Positions 7,977 to 17,804 of a stretch of DNA of 64,000 nucleotides are shown piece after piece. The stretch's first letter is position 1. Each line of letters begins with the position of its first letter. The translations under genes were made by a program, and so were the position numbers. The stretch spans positions 1-64,000 of the forward strand of contig CAVPYN010000001.1 of NCBI GenBank assembly GCA_963709995.1, in the 5' to 3' direction. The notes beneath the pieces were generated by a model. That model saw nothing but the letters and a program-made list of their open reading frames with translations, made no database searches and was not told where the DNA came from. Source of the DNA: JAUIIK01 sp963709995. GTDB taxonomy: Bacteria; Chloroflexota; Chloroflexia; Thermomicrobiales; CFX8.

Positions 7977-10901
7977 ATGACCGCCACAGACATGGACGTG
8001 CTGGTAGCTGCCTACCAGGATGTCGACAAGGCGCACGACGGACTTCGACGGGGTGGTCGACCTCGTCAAGTCGAAGCAGGTGAAGGTCGAGGGCGTCATC
8101 CTCGTCGTCCACGAGGAGGACGGCAGCGTCACCGTGCTGGACACGGGCGACCACGTCGGTCGCAAGGGTCTTGGGTGGGGCGGCGGCGTCGGCCTGCTGG
8201 TAGGGCTGTTCGCGCCGCCGCTGCTTGCGTCGGTGGCCGTAGGCGCCGCCGCTGGCGGGGTCGTGGGCAAGTTCGCCGACCACAAGCTCAAGACCGGGCT
8301 CCACGACAAGATCGGCGAAGCACTACCGCCCGGGTCGGCCGGTATCATCGCGGCCTTCCCGGAGGAGCACCGGCTCGTCATCGAGCAGGCGCTGCCCGGT
8401 GCGGCCGCCCTGTCGCTGGTGCACTCGGACAAGAAGGGCCTCCTCCGCGGGCTCAAGGGCTCGCTGGAGGAGGCCATGGGCAAGTTCCAGCCCGACAGAA
8501 CGGTGCTGCCGCTCGCCGACCCCAACTTCGGAGGAGCGATCGGCCGCACGCTCGACAAGTCCGCCGCCGACTGGAGCATCAACGCGCTGCCGGCGCCGCC
8601 TGAGGGCGCGCCGAACGTCCTGCTCGTGCTCATCGACGACGCCGGATTCGGCAACCCCGGCGCGTTCGGCGGTCCGGTCGCCACGCCGACCATGACTCGA
8701 GTGGGCGAGAAGGGCCTCACGTTCAACCGCTTCCACGTCACGGCGATGTGCTCGCCGACGCGGGCCGCGACGCTCGACCGGACGCAACAACCACGCGGTC
8801 GGCTTCGGCTCGCTGCCGGAGTTCCCCGGCCCGTTCCCCGGCTACACCTCCGCCTGGCCGCGCTCCTGTACGCCGTGGCCGCGCGTGCTCCGCGACAACG
8901 GCTACGCGACGGCCGGGTTCGGCAAGTGGCACCTGACCCCGGACCGCGTCCAGGGAGCGGCGGGCCCCCACGACCGCTGGCCGATGGGCTGGGGCTTCGA
9001 CCACTTCTGGGGGTTCCTCGGCGCCGAGACCGGACAGTACGACCCGCTGATCGCCGAGGACAACACGCATCGTCGGCGTGCCCGAGGGGACCGCCGACAA
9101 GCCCTACTACCTGCCCGAGGCGCTGACGGACAACGCCATCGGGTGGATCCACGCGGTGCGGGCGCAGGACCCGGTCAAGCCGTGGTTCGTCTACTACTCG
9201 ACCGGCTGCGCCCACGCCCCGCACCACGTGCCCGTCGAATGGAGCGAGAAGTACCGCGGCAAGTTCGACCAGGGGTGGGACAAGCTGCGCGAGGAGACGC
9301 TGCGAGCGCCAGAAGGAGCTCGGCGTCGTGCCGCCGGACACGGTGCTGACGCCGCGTCCGGACGTGTTCCCCGCCTGGGACTCGCTCTCGGAGAACGAGC
9401 GCAAGCTCTACGCCCGCCAGATGGAGGTCTACGCGGGCTTCCAGGAGAACGCCGACCACAACGTCGGCCGCCTGCTCGACGCGATCGAGGAGATGGGCGA
9501 GCTCGACAACACGCTGGTCATCTACATCTTCGGCGACAACGGCGCGAGCCTCGAGGGCACGGTCACCGGGTCGTTCAACGAGCTGACGATGCCGAACGGC
9601 ATCACGCTCACCGCCCGAGCAGCAGCTCTCGCTGATCGGCGAGTACGGCGGCCTCGACGCCTGGGGGACGGCCGACTATCGCGCCGCACTACGCGGCCGC
9701 CTGGGCGTGGGCCGGCAACACGCCGTTCCAGTGGGGCAAGCAGGTGGGCTCACACCTCGGCGGCACGCGCGACGGCATGGTCGTTTCGCTGGCCACGGCG
9801 CATCAGCGACTGCGGCGGCCACCGCTCGCAGTTCACGCACTGCATCGACCTGGGGCCCACGATCCTCGAGGCGGCAGGCATCCCGCAGCCGCGAAGGTCG
9901 TCGACGGCATCGAGCAGGAGCCGATGCACGGCACGAGCTTCGTCTACACCTTCGACGACGCGGGGGCCGCCGGAGCGCACACACGGTCCAGTACTTCGAG
10001 ACCGTCGGCAACCGGGCCATCTACAAGGACGGCTGGTGGGCGTGCGCCAAGCTCGACCGCGATCCCGTGGGACGCTCACGGTCGAGGCCTTGGCCAAGCT
10101 CGCCCCGGGCGTCTACGACCCCGAGCAGGACACCTGGGAGCTGTACTACCTGCCCGACGACTTCAGTCAGGCTCACGACCTCGCGGCGGAGCATCCCGAC
10201 AAGCTCGCGGAGCTGAAGGAGCTGTTCTGGGAGGAGGCCGAGAAGTACAAGGTGCTGCCGCTGCTCGGCGGCCTGTCGCTGTTCTTCGGGATCCTGCCGC
10301 CGATGCCGACGGCCACCCGGACGACGTTCTACGGCGACGTCGAGAACGTCGCCTCGGGCATGATCCCGCGCATCTACGGCCGCTCCTACGCGATCGAGGC
10401 CGACCTCTCGATCCCCGAGGGCGGCGCCGAGGGCGTGATCGTGGCGGAGGCCGACGACATGGGCGGGTTCTCCCTCTGGGTCGACGACGAGCGGAGGCTC
10501 ACACCACAGCTACTCGATGATGGCGGTCTACGAGTACTCAGCAGGTCTCCACGGAGCCGCTCCCGACCGGGGACGTCACGCGTGCGGATGCAGTTCGACG
10601 CCGACGAGACGAAGCCGGGCACGGGCGGCGCGGTGACCCTGTGGGCCGACGGCAAGCAGATCGGCGGGGGACGGATGGACCACACGGTGGCCATGCGCTT
10701 CTCCGTTCTACGCCGGCATGGACGTCGGCTGCGACAACGGCATGACGGTCGATCCCGTGCTACCGCGACAAGGCGCCCTACGCGTTCACCGGCACGGTGA
10801 AGAAGGTCGTCTTCGACCTGCAGCCGGCGGCGCACGCGGATGAGCAGAAGCTGCACGACGCGGCCAGCCACGGCGCCGTGGCGGCGGGCATGGACGGATG
10901 A
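7977..10901 (+). CDS. DUF1269 domain fused to arylsulfatase, frameshifted
   Basis: The first ~165 residues are a DUF1269-type domain (VVDLVKSKQVKVEGVILVVH, a glycine-rich membrane hairpin, IGEALPPGSAGIIAAF). They run in frame into a full arylsulfatase: IGRTLDKSAADW, PPEGAPNVLLVLIDDAGFG, the formylglycine site C-S-P-T-R at 8749-8763, GFGKWHL, and IFGDNGAS near 9530. The join (8100-8770) contains no frameshift, so the fusion does not depend on repairs. An internal ATG at 8476 with GGAGGAGG upstream could start sulfatase alone. Frame changes occur near 8043, 8778, 9070, 9303, 9618, 9678, 9797, 9892, 9975, 10065, 10503, 10532, 10575, 10700 and 10755, mostly +1. Reconstructed length is about 970 residues. 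Confidence 0.82.
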
Positions 10902-10951
10902 CCGGCGCGGCGTCGGCGGAGACGTCCCGCCGGCCGGGCGACCGCGAACAA

Positions 10952-10982
10952 AGGGCCGGGACGGCATCGCCGCCCCGGCCCT
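10952..10982 (+). terminator. Hairpin downstream of the DUF1269-sulfatase gene
   Basis: AGGGCCGGGACGGC at 10952-10965 pairs with GCCGCCCCGGCCCT at 10969-10982 with one mismatch and a 3-base loop. It lies 50 bases after the sulfatase stop. No T tract follows. Confidence 0.5.
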
Positions 10983-11113
10983 CAGGCCGAACAGTCTGTG
11001 TGCCGGCTCAGTACGGCCAGACGTAGTCGCCGGAGCCGTCCTGCGGGTGGGCGTACCTCAGTCACCTCAGCCCCCTTCCCGACGTGCCGGCCGGCTCAAG
11101 TGTAGACCGAGAG

Positions 11114-11146
11114 AATGAGGGGCGGCCCTTCGGGCCGCCCCTCATT
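11114..11146. terminator. Perfect hairpin between convergent genes
   Basis: A perfect 14-bp stem flanks a TTCG tetraloop (AATGAGGGGCGGCC at 11114-11127 paired at 11133-11146). It sits 22 bases beyond the stop of the minus-strand DUF1269 gene and downstream of the plus-strand sulfatase, so it can serve both directions. The space between 10983 and 11113 holds no gene I can support. Confidence 0.75.
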
Positions 11147-11168
11147 CGTCGGTCGCTTCTCGCCGGCC

Positions 11169-11669
11169 TCAGCCCTTGTCGTGCTTCTCGGTGCCGAAGG
11201 CCTGCTTGAGCTCCTCTTCCTGCTCGTGCGAGAGGTTGGAGCGGACGAGCGTCGCCTGGGTGCCCTCCACCGCAGCGAGGAACTTGTCCTCGGTCACCTG
11301 TCCGATGAGCAGGAACCAGCCGGCCTTGCCCGGCGGTACCGCGTCGCCCATCTGCTCGAGAACCTGCTTGTTGATCCCGGTCTTGCCGAGCTTGCCGAAG
11401 AGCGCGCCCATGCCGGCGCCAATGGCAAGGCCGAGGAACGGCACGAGGAAGATGAGACCGAACAGCATGCCCCAGAAGGCGCCGCCCAGGGCGCCGGCCC
11501 CGACCAGCTTGCTGCCGTGGTTGACGTGCGGCTTGCCGTCGGCGTCGCGTACCACCATGGCGGCATCCTGCAGCTGCACGATCATGTCCTTCTGCATCTG
11601 GGCCAGCGTCACGCCGAACTCCTCGGCGGCGGCTTCGTTCTCAAAGCCAAGTACCATCATCTCGCTCAT
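11169..11669 (-). CDS. DUF1269 family membrane-associated protein
   Basis: An intact 166-residue protein: an N-terminal ferredoxin-like half (MSEMMVLGFENEAAAEEF, MIVQLQDAAMVVRDADGKPH), then two glycine-rich hydrophobic segments (GALGGAFWGMLFGLIFLVPF, LAIGAGMGALFGKLGKTGI), and a C-terminal half with MGDAVPPGKAGWFLLI. The function of the family is unknown. It is clearly paralogous to the protein at 39926-40438, and the leader before the ATG is also alike. The start is at 11669, after GGGAG; a longer open frame upstream lacks family sequence. Confidence 0.88.
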   Translation of the reverse strand: MSEMMVLGFENEAAAEEFGVTLAQMQKDMIVQLQDAAMVVRDADGKPHVNHGSKLVGAGALGGAFWGMLFGLIFLVPFLGLAIGAGMGALFGKLGKTGINKQVLEQMGDAVPPGKAGWFLLIGQVTEDKFLAAVEGTQATLVRSNLSHEQEEELKQAFGTEKHDKG

Positions 11670-11953
11670 ATGCATCTCCCATTCCGGACTACGACCGGTA
11701 GAGAGCGTACCCGACGGACCTCGAAGCCGCACCTGCGTCGCCAAGGCCAGGGGCACGTTCAGGAGTCGGCGGCCAAGAAGGGCAGGGCGATGATCGATGG
11801 GTCAGCTCGTGGCTCGACTGCTTTCACCACGCTTCGGACTCGACCTGCTCGGCTCGGCACCCACCCCTGACGAATGGTGACGCGACAGCGACGCTCCTAC
11901 CCCGGCCGCTTCCTCGACGACCGAAGAGGGGAGCCGGATGAGTAGGGCGCGGG

Positions 11954-12520
11954 TCAGTCGCTCTTCTCGCCGCCCGCGAAACGACGCCGCAGCACGCGCG
12001 CCGTCCGCGCCGTCCCCTCGCCGACGGCCATCCCGACCAGCGACCCGACGATGACGTCGCCCGGGTAGTGCACCCCGGTGTGGACCCGCGAGTAGGCGAC
12101 GACCGTCGCGAGCCCGCGGAGCGGCACGCCGAGCGCCGGGATCGACTCGGCGACCCCGGCGGCGAAGGCGAAGCCGGAGGCGGAGTGCCCCGACGGGAAC
12201 GAGGTCGAGGTCGGCATCCTGACGTGCCGCTCCTCCGCGATCCGCACGGTGCCGCGCTCCGGCCTGGGCCGCCGGCCGGCGAACTTCATGGGGATGTTGA
12301 CCACCGCCGAGTTGACGCCGACCGCGACCATGCCCGTCACGGCGGCGCGGCGTCCCTTGCGGCCGCCGACGGCGAACAGCATGGCGGCTATCGCCACGTA
12401 GAGCTTGGCGTGGTTGGCGGACCGGGAAAGCCGCCGCAGCGGCACGTCGATGAGCGGGGTGGGGGTGGCCTCGACGGCCTGGTACACGGCGACGTCCAGT
12501 TCCTCCAGCTCGCGCAGCAC
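11954..12520 (-). CDS. PAP2 superfamily phosphatase
   Basis: A membrane phosphatase of the type acting on phosphatidic acid or undecaprenyl pyrophosphate. The three signature blocks are present: KFAGRRPRPER, PSGHSAS, and SRVHTGVHYPGDV, which supply the active-site Lys/Arg, His and His/Asp. The clean frame begins at GTG 12520. An upstream ATG at 12569 connects to it through one +1 insertion near 12555 and would add about 16 residues (DAQGQESTARS), so the true start may be 12569. It lies 21 bases after the lipid kinase and probably shares its transcript. Confidence 0.87.
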   Translation of the reverse strand: MLRELEELDVAVYQAVEATPTPLIDVPLRRLSRSANHAKLYVAIAAMLFAVGGRKGRRAAVTGMVAVGVNSAVVNIPMKFAGRRPRPERGTVRIAEERHVRMPTSTSFPSGHSASGFAFAAGVAESIPALGVPLRGLATVVAYSRVHTGVHYPGDVIVGSLVGMAVGEGTARTARVLRRRFAGGEKSD

Positions 12521-12589
12521 GCTGCGCGCCGTGGACTCCTGCCCCTGCGCATCCAGCCGACTCGGTCATGTGGCCGATGCTACCATCCG

Positions 12590-13960
12590 TCAGCCGCCGA
12601 GGGCGATGGGCCGTCCGAGCACGGTCCGCCACAGGTCCGGCAGCAGCGCGCGGACGCCTATCGACCGCGCGGCCGGCGAGTAGCCGATCGCGTGCAGCGG
12701 CAGCCGCAGGCGAAGGACGCCCGGCCGGGATGAGAACACCAGCGGTGGGTCCATCTCCAGCGACTCGCCGTCGAGCCCCACCGCGATAGGGGCCCCCGAC
12801 ATCACTTCGAAGCTCGGGGCGCTCCACGAGACGTAGCCGTCGTACAACTCCGGGTGCGACGTCGTGAGCGCCGCGATGGCTCGCGTGGCGCTGAGCCCAT
12901 CGGGGACGACGAGCGAGAAGATGCCGAGCATGCCCGTGTCCAGACGGGGACGCGAGGAAAGACCCTTGAGCGTCGTGCCGTAGGGCCCGTTCGAGACCTG
13001 GATGACGTGAGCGCCCTCGTGGTGAGCGCCGTCCGGCGTGCTGAAGCGCAGGTCGAACGGCTCGCTCCCCGGACCGAGCATCTCGGGCAGTGCGGCCAGG
13101 GTCGTCTCACGCTTGTTGTCGCGGTACTCCGGCGATCGCACGATCGTCGCGTAGAGGCCCAGCGAGACGTTGTTGACGAAGATCCGCCCGTTCACGTCGG
13201 CGAGGTCGATCGTCCGTTCGCGCGCCTCGCCGTAGGCAGCCAGCGCGCCGACCACGTCGTCGCGGTCGAGCCCGATGTCGAGGGCGAAGTGGTTGCGCGT
13301 CCCCGCGGGGATCACGACCATGGGGACGCCCCGCTCCGCGGCGACGCTCGCGACCAGAGCCTGAGACCCGTCGCCACCCGCCATGCCGACGACGTCGGCT
13401 CCCCGGTCGATCGCGTCGTGAGCCAGCTGCAGCAGGTCATCGCCGCGCTGCAGGACGATGGGCTCGATCCCTCGCGCCCTGCACTCGTCCTCCAGATGGA
13501 AGCGCTCCGCCTTCCCTCCGCCGGACTTGAGATTCATGATCAGTGTGCCCTTGCGTGCGGCCGGCGCCGGCGTGCCCGGCGTCGCGATCTGCTTGAGTGC
13601 GCGCGTGTCGCGGGAGAGCGCGTAGCGCGCGAGGATGATGGCCGCGCCCAGCATCACCAGCCGCGCGACCAGCGAGAACCCCGGTCTTCCGTCGCCCGAG
13701 AACTGGATCACCAGGATGATGACCACAGCCGCTCCGGCGACGACGACACCGGCCCAGCGGCGGCCGCCCTTCTTTGTGAGCGCATCCCACACCGCGAGCG
13801 CGCCGACGAGAAGAAGGATGAGCTCGGCGATCACACCGAGGGGGTCGTCGAGCACGGCGAACACCGTCCGCACGACGACCGCCGCCACGAGCACGAGCGC
13901 GGTGATGGCGGCGAGCCGGCGCCCGATCCCCGGCCTCAGCGATGCTTGGTTCTCACGCAC
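12590..13960 (-). CDS. Membrane-anchored diacylglycerol-kinase-family lipid kinase
   Basis: An intact 456-residue protein. Three or four hydrophobic N-terminal segments (residues about 15-115) precede a DAGK catalytic domain (from about residue 140). This contains a GGGKAE phosphate-binding loop, VVGMAGGDGSQALVASV (the GGDGT-type nucleotide motif), and VIPAGTRNHFALDIGL. The second domain follows to the end. It likely phosphorylates a lipid such as diacylglycerol or sphingosine-like substrate. The next gene on the strand encodes a PAP2 phosphatase of opposite chemistry, so the pair may turn a lipid phosphate over. Confidence 0.88.
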   Translation of the reverse strand: MRENQASLRPGIGRRLAAITALVLVAAVVVRTVFAVLDDPLGVIAELILLLVGALAVWDALTKKGGRRWAGVVVAGAAVVIILVIQFSGDGRPGFSLVARLVMLGAAIILARYALSRDTRALKQIATPGTPAPAARKGTLIMNLKSGGGKAERFHLEDECRARGIEPIVLQRGDDLLQLAHDAIDRGADVVGMAGGDGSQALVASVAAERGVPMVVIPAGTRNHFALDIGLDRDDVVGALAAYGEARERTIDLADVNGRIFVNNVSLGLYATIVRSPEYRDNKRETTLAALPEMLGPGSEPFDLRFSTPDGAHHEGAHVIQVSNGPYGTTLKGLSSRPRLDTGMLGIFSLVVPDGLSATRAIAALTTSHPELYDGYVSWSAPSFEVMSGAPIAVGLDGESLEMDPPLVFSSRPGVLRLRLPLHAIGYSPAARSIGVRALLPDLWRTVLGRPIALGG

Positions 13961-14039
13961 GCGTCCCCCCTTCCTGTGACCGGCCAGATGGTGTCACCCA
14001 CAACGGCCGAAGAGCTAGTTGCCGAGCACACCACGGGAG

Positions 14040-15545
14040 TCAGCTCTCCTTCGGCTCGCCGCGCTCCCGCTGCCATGCGGCGAGCGCATGTGCGCAGGGC
14101 TTGGTGGCGCGTGTCAGGTCACGGAACCACCCGTAGAGCTCGTCGTACGCTGCCTGCGCCCCCGGATCCGGTACGACGCGCACCGTTGCGCGCGGCCACG
14201 CGGTGTCGAGCGTCGCCGCACCCGCCGCCACCGCGGCGAGCAGGGCCGCGCCGACGCCGGCCTGTGACGGGCCTTGGCGCACCTCCTGTTCCAGCCCCGC
14301 GACGTCACTGACGATCTGCGGCCACAGTGCGCCAGCGGCCCCGCCGCCGCTGCTACGCAGCCCGGCGATGGTGGCGCCGGCCTCCTGCATGCTCTCGAGA
14401 TTGTGGCGCACGGCGAACGCGGCAGCCTCCATGAGCGCCCGGAACACGTGCCCCCGGCCATGCGCGGCGGTCAGCCCCAGCAGGGCACCACGCAGGTCGG
14501 GATCGAACAGCGGTGTGCGCTCGCCTGCGAAGTAGGGCAGCGCGAGGAGGCCGCCGGCGCCGGGTCCGGCCCCGGCGGCCTCCCCGTACAGCGTCTCGTA
14601 CGGCATCCCGCCGCTCAGCTCGCGCAGCCACGCAGTCAGTGCGCCTGCCGAGGCGACCCCAGCAGCGATGTTGAGTGATCCCGGCGTGAAGCCCACGGTG
14701 CTCCACAGCCGCGCGTCCGGACGAGCGGGGCTGTCGACTTCGACCAGGAACATGCTGGTCCCGTAGACGAGCAGGCCCTTCCCGGGCCCGCGCAGCCCGG
14801 ACGCCGTCACCTCGCACCAGGAGTCGATGCTGCCGCCGGCGACCGGGATGCCCTCAGGCAACCCGGTCGCGGCGGCGGCCTCCCGGCTCACCCTGCCACA
14901 CGGCTCCTGCGGCCAGACCAGTCGGGGCAGCGGCAACGCCGGCGCCACACGGTCGACCCAGTCCCCGATCCACGCATTGCGGTGCACGTCGTAGAGAGGC
15001 GCCCAGTGGCTGGCGCTGTGGTGGTCGAGGACGTACTCGCCGGTGAGGCCGGCGACGACGTAGGAGCTCGCGCCGTAGACGCGCCGGGTCGCCGCCCACA
15101 CCCCGGGCTCCTGCTCGACGAGCCAGCGGATCTTGGGTCCCACCGACTGGCTCGACAGCCGGGAGCCGCAGCGGGCCAGGATCTCCGCCGCGCCGAACTC
15201 CGCCGTGAGCCGCCCGACCTGGTCACTCGCTCGCGAGTCGATGCCGTAGAGGATGGCCGCCCTCAGCGGTCGCCCGGCGTCGTCGGCCGGAAGCACACAG
15301 GGGCCGAGGGCGCTCACCGCGACGGACCGTACTCGCCCTGAGCGGCCGTCGAGCACGCGGCGACAGATCTGAACCGCGCTTCCCCACCAGTCGCGCCCGG
15401 CATCCTGCTCGGCCCAGCCTGGGCGCGGCCGTGAGATGCCATGCGCCAGCCTGGCGTCCGCAACCACTGCGCCGTTCGCGTCCACGAGGACGGCCTTGGT
15501 GCTCGAGGACCCGATGTCGAGGCCGAGGAAGAGACCGTCAGTCAC
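14040..15545 (-). CDS. FGGY family carbohydrate kinase (xylulokinase-like)
   Basis: An intact kinase of about 501 residues with FGGY/actin-fold features: LGLDIGSSSTKAVLVDANG at the N-terminus (first phosphate loop), GWAEQDAGRDWWGS, IRWLVEQEPG, and in the C-terminal half VYGTSMFLVEVDSP and RSSGGGAAGALWPQIVSDV (adenosine site). It phosphorylates a sugar or polyol; xylulokinase is the closest by overall look but the substrate is not certain. GTG 15545 (VTDGLFLG) is chosen because it starts at the conserved domain. The frame is open upstream to 15584. No sugar transporter is adjacent. Confidence 0.85.
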   Translation of the reverse strand: MTDGLFLGLDIGSSSTKAVLVDANGAVVADARLAHGISRPRPGWAEQDAGRDWWGSAVQICRRVLDGRSGRVRSVAVSALGPCVLPADDAGRPLRAAILYGIDSRASDQVGRLTAEFGAAEILARCGSRLSSQSVGPKIRWLVEQEPGVWAATRRVYGASSYVVAGLTGEYVLDHHSASHWAPLYDVHRNAWIGDWVDRVAPALPLPRLVWPQEPCGRVSREAAAATGLPEGIPVAGGSIDSWCEVTASGLRGPGKGLLVYGTSMFLVEVDSPARPDARLWSTVGFTPGSLNIAAGVASAGALTAWLRELSGGMPYETLYGEAAGAGPGAGGLLALPYFAGERTPLFDPDLRGALLGLTAAHGRGHVFRALMEAAAFAVRHNLESMQEAGATIAGLRSSGGGAAGALWPQIVSDVAGLEQEVRQGPSQAGVGAALLAAVAAGAATLDTAWPRATVRVVPDPGAQAAYDELYGWFRDLTRATKPCAHALAAWQRERGEPKES

Positions 15546-15762
15546 CCTGGATGACCACCCCTCATGCCGTCCCCTCTCGTGCACGGATCGCAGGATGAAC
15601 CTACCACCTGGTCAGAGCCGCACCAACGCTGGGTGCTGAACCGTTGCCGCGCGATGCCAGGGCCCGTCCCACGACCGCGAACGGCCCGGTCGGGCGGCTC
15701 CCCTGCGTCGTCCGGCGCCGCATCGGCCAGCGGCGGCGAAGCGGCGACGTCCGCGCGGGTGC

Positions 15763-16407
15763 TCACCGCCGCCCGCTCGTCTCCTCGGCCGTGCGCCGGC
15801 GCAGGGGAACGAAGCGCACGGCGAGGCCGTTCTGCGTGACCTCGACGATCGCCACCGTCGGCCCGTCGTCCTCTTCGTCGGGCGAGGTCGCCGTTCCCGG
15901 GTTGAGCTGCAGCTGGCCGTCGACCCAGACCGCGGTGGGGGTGTGCAGGTGGCCCCAGACGACGAGGTCGGGGCGGGCACGCTCCTCGCCGACGCCGATC
16001 TTGCCGGCCGCGAGGCGCTTGAGCAGCCGCTTCGGCTTGTGCGCGACCACGAAGCGCACGCTCCCGACCTCGCCGGTGGCCTCGGTCGGCAGGTCGGCGG
16101 TGGGACCGGAGCTGTCGAGGTTGCCGGACACCGCCGTCACTGGCGCGACGGCCTCCAGGGCCATGAGGATCTCGGGGTCGACGATGTCGCCGGCATGGAT
16201 GATGTGCGCCACGCCGGCGAAGATCTCGAGGACCTCGGGGTCGAGGTAGCCGTGGTTGTCGCTGATCACGCCGATGCGCAGCGGCGCTGCGGACCGCGCG
16301 GGAGACCGCCGGCGGCTCGCCGTCTGGCGGGACGGCGTGCGGCCGGACGGCGTGCGGCCGGTCGGCGAGCCGCCGTCCGCGGTGCTCTGGCGTGCCTCAG
16401 CTGTCAC
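15763..16407 (-). CDS. YfcE/MJ0936-type metallophosphoesterase
   Basis: A 214-residue phosphoesterase. After a low-complexity, Arg/Thr-rich head with a GRTPSGRTPS repeat (residues 1-42), the catalytic domain shows RIGVISDNHGYLDPE, IIHAGDIVD, AVSGNLDSS, VVAHKPK and VVWGHLHTPTAVW. These supply the two-metal site ligands. Substrate may be cyclic or simple phosphodiesters. The head is not part of the family and the true start may be further in, near the R-I-G-V block. The frame is intact. The stretch 15546-15762 between it and the FGGY kinase is empty. Confidence 0.85.
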   Translation of the reverse strand: MTAEARQSTADGGSPTGRTPSGRTPSRQTASRRRSPARSAAPLRIGVISDNHGYLDPEVLEIFAGVAHIIHAGDIVDPEILMALEAVAPVTAVSGNLDSSGPTADLPTEATGEVGSVRFVVAHKPKRLLKRLAAGKIGVGEERARPDLVVWGHLHTPTAVWVDGQLQLNPGTATSPDEEDDGPTVAIVEVTQNGLAVRFVPLRRRTAEETSGRR

Positions 16408-16585
16408 GGGCGTGTACGCCGTTCTGCTCCGCGCCGTGCTTCACTCTGCTCGCGTCGACAACGAGGCGGCGCGGCGGGGGAGGACCCTCGTCCTGCCCCG
16501 CCGCGCATTCCGTCGGCCGCCATGGGCGAGCTTCTCAGAGCAGGTCGCGTCGTGCCTGCGCAAGGCGGGAAGCCGGCGGGCGCCG

Positions 16586-16960
16586 CTACTCCTCCGACCC
16601 CACCGCGATGAGGCCGATGATCATGAACACGTACATGGTGATCAGGAGGATCGACCAGATGGGGTGGACCGGGAGCCAGAGGAGCTCGGAGATGATGGCG
16701 ACGCCCCCCGCGAACACGCCGACCCACCTGCCCCACGCCTGCCCGTTCAGCACGGCCCAGCCGGCGAAGACCAGGATCACCCCGACGATGACGTACCACC
16801 AGGCGAGCGCGCTGATGTCGACGAAATAGTAGCCTGTGTAGCCTTGAACGATCCACTCGCTGTTGAACAGACCGATGAGGCCGGAGATCGCTCTGAAGCC
16901 GCCGACGATCACCATCAGGATGCCGGCCGTCGCCGCCCAGCCTTGCCACTTGCCGTTCAT
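16586..16960 (-). CDS. Four-helix membrane protein, DUF7144-like
   Basis: A 124-residue protein with four hydrophobic segments, containing WAATAGILMVIVGGFRAISG, ISALAWWYVIVGVILVFAGW, and a C-terminal ILLITMYVFMIIGLIAVG. This matches the DUF7144 family common in Actinomycetota; its role is unknown. GGAGGAC precedes ATG 16960. About 70 bases upstream lies a 68-bp element nearly identical to one upstream of the response-regulator gene at 19977, so the two are probably co-regulated. Confidence 0.78.
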   Translation of the reverse strand: MNGKWQGWAATAGILMVIVGGFRAISGLIGLFNSEWIVQGYTGYYFVDISALAWWYVIVGVILVFAGWAVLNGQAWGRWVGVFAGGVAIISELLWLPVHPIWSILLITMYVFMIIGLIAVGSEE

Positions 16961-17028
16961 TCGTCCTCCTCGATTGCTGGCTGTGCACGCGCGCGTGCCC
17001 GCAGACCAGTCAACGCGTGCGGGCTGAA

Positions 17029-17096
17029 GACTAGCCGGAATCGGGAGGGCTGTGACCTCGGGATAGTACGGGGCTCGTCGGCGGGAGACTACGAGG
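17029..17096 (-). repeat. 68-bp inverted element A (shared promoter candidate)
   Basis: This segment is the reverse complement of 19847-19914. The 34 bases 17040-17073 are identical, the outer parts differ at scattered positions, and no gap is needed. It lies 69 bases before the DUF7144 gene (16960). Read towards that gene it ends in the same order as element B read towards its own gene. Confidence 0.8.
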
Positions 17097-17153
17097 CGCA
17101 CAGGATCGAAGCCGGCCGAATCCAGCCGGCGACATCAGGTGGCGGCAGGCCGG

Positions 17154-17804
17154 TCAGAACTCGACGAGACCGTGCTTGATGGCGAAGTGGATCAGCTCGG
17201 CGTTGGTGTGCAGGTCCAGCGTCTCCATCATCTGGTACTTGTGGAACTCCACCGTTCGGGCCGAGATCGAGAGGCTCGAGGCGATCTCTTTGGCCGAGCG
17301 CCCCTCTGCCAACAGCTGGAGGACCTCCCGCTGCCGTGGCGTGAGGGAGTCGACCGGATCGTCGGCCCAGTCCGGCCCCTGCTTCATGGCCTCCAAGACC
17401 TCCCCGGCGAGCTGCGGCGTAAGGTAGGTCTTGCCCTCGAGCGCGGCATGAAGCGCCGCGCTCAGTTCGACCGACGCGGAGTGCTTCAGCACGAAGCCCG
17501 ACGCTCCGGCATCGAGCGCACGCCGCGCGAAGGTCACGTCCCGGTGCATGGTGAGAAACACCACCGGTACGCGATCGCCGCTCTGTCTCAGCCGAACGAG
17601 GGCGTCGATGCCGTTGAGGTGGGGCATCGTGATGTCGGCGACAATGACGTCCGGCCGCAGCCTCGCCGCCGCTTCGATCAGCGCGCGCCCGTCCTCGACC
17701 ACGCCCACCAGATCGAACTCCGGGGTCAGAAGGCTCTCGAGCGCCTCGGCGACCAGCAGATGGTCGTCGGCCAGCAGCACGCGCGGCCGGCGCGGAGCGC
17801 TCAT
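17154..17804 (-). CDS. NarL/FixJ-type response regulator
   Basis: A 216-residue regulator. The receiver domain (residues 8-123) has the acidic pair DD13-14, phosphoacceptor D57 in VIVADITMP, and the conserved Lys in VLKHS. The C-terminal LuxR helix-turn-helix is DSLTPRQREVLQLLAEGRSA through ISARTVEFHKYQMMETL. ATG 17804 overlaps the TGA of the sensor kinase (17801-17803), so the two are translationally coupled and form a phosphorelay pair. Its likely targets include the 68-bp elements on each side of the pair, which is inference. Confidence 0.93.
   Translation of the reverse strand: MSAPRRPRVLLADDHLLVAEALESLLTPEFDLVGVVEDGRALIEAAARLRPDVIVADITMPHLNGIDALVRLRQSGDRVPVVFLTMHRDVTFARRALDAGASGFVLKHSASVELSAALHAALEGKTYLTPQLAGEVLEAMKQGPDWADDPVDSLTPRQREVLQLLAEGRSAKEIASSLSISARTVEFHKYQMMETLDLHTNAELIHFAIKHGLVEF

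Noticed and set aside
139..10901. Programmed ribosomal frameshifting to explain the frame changes
   Set aside because: No recurring slippery heptamer or following structure; the changes number dozens, occur in unrelated genes, and are mostly inserted bases.
10983..11113. A short minus-strand frame ending GDYVWPY
   Set aside because: Only about 17 codons after an in-frame stop, with no start or ribosome site; could be a remnant but unsupported.
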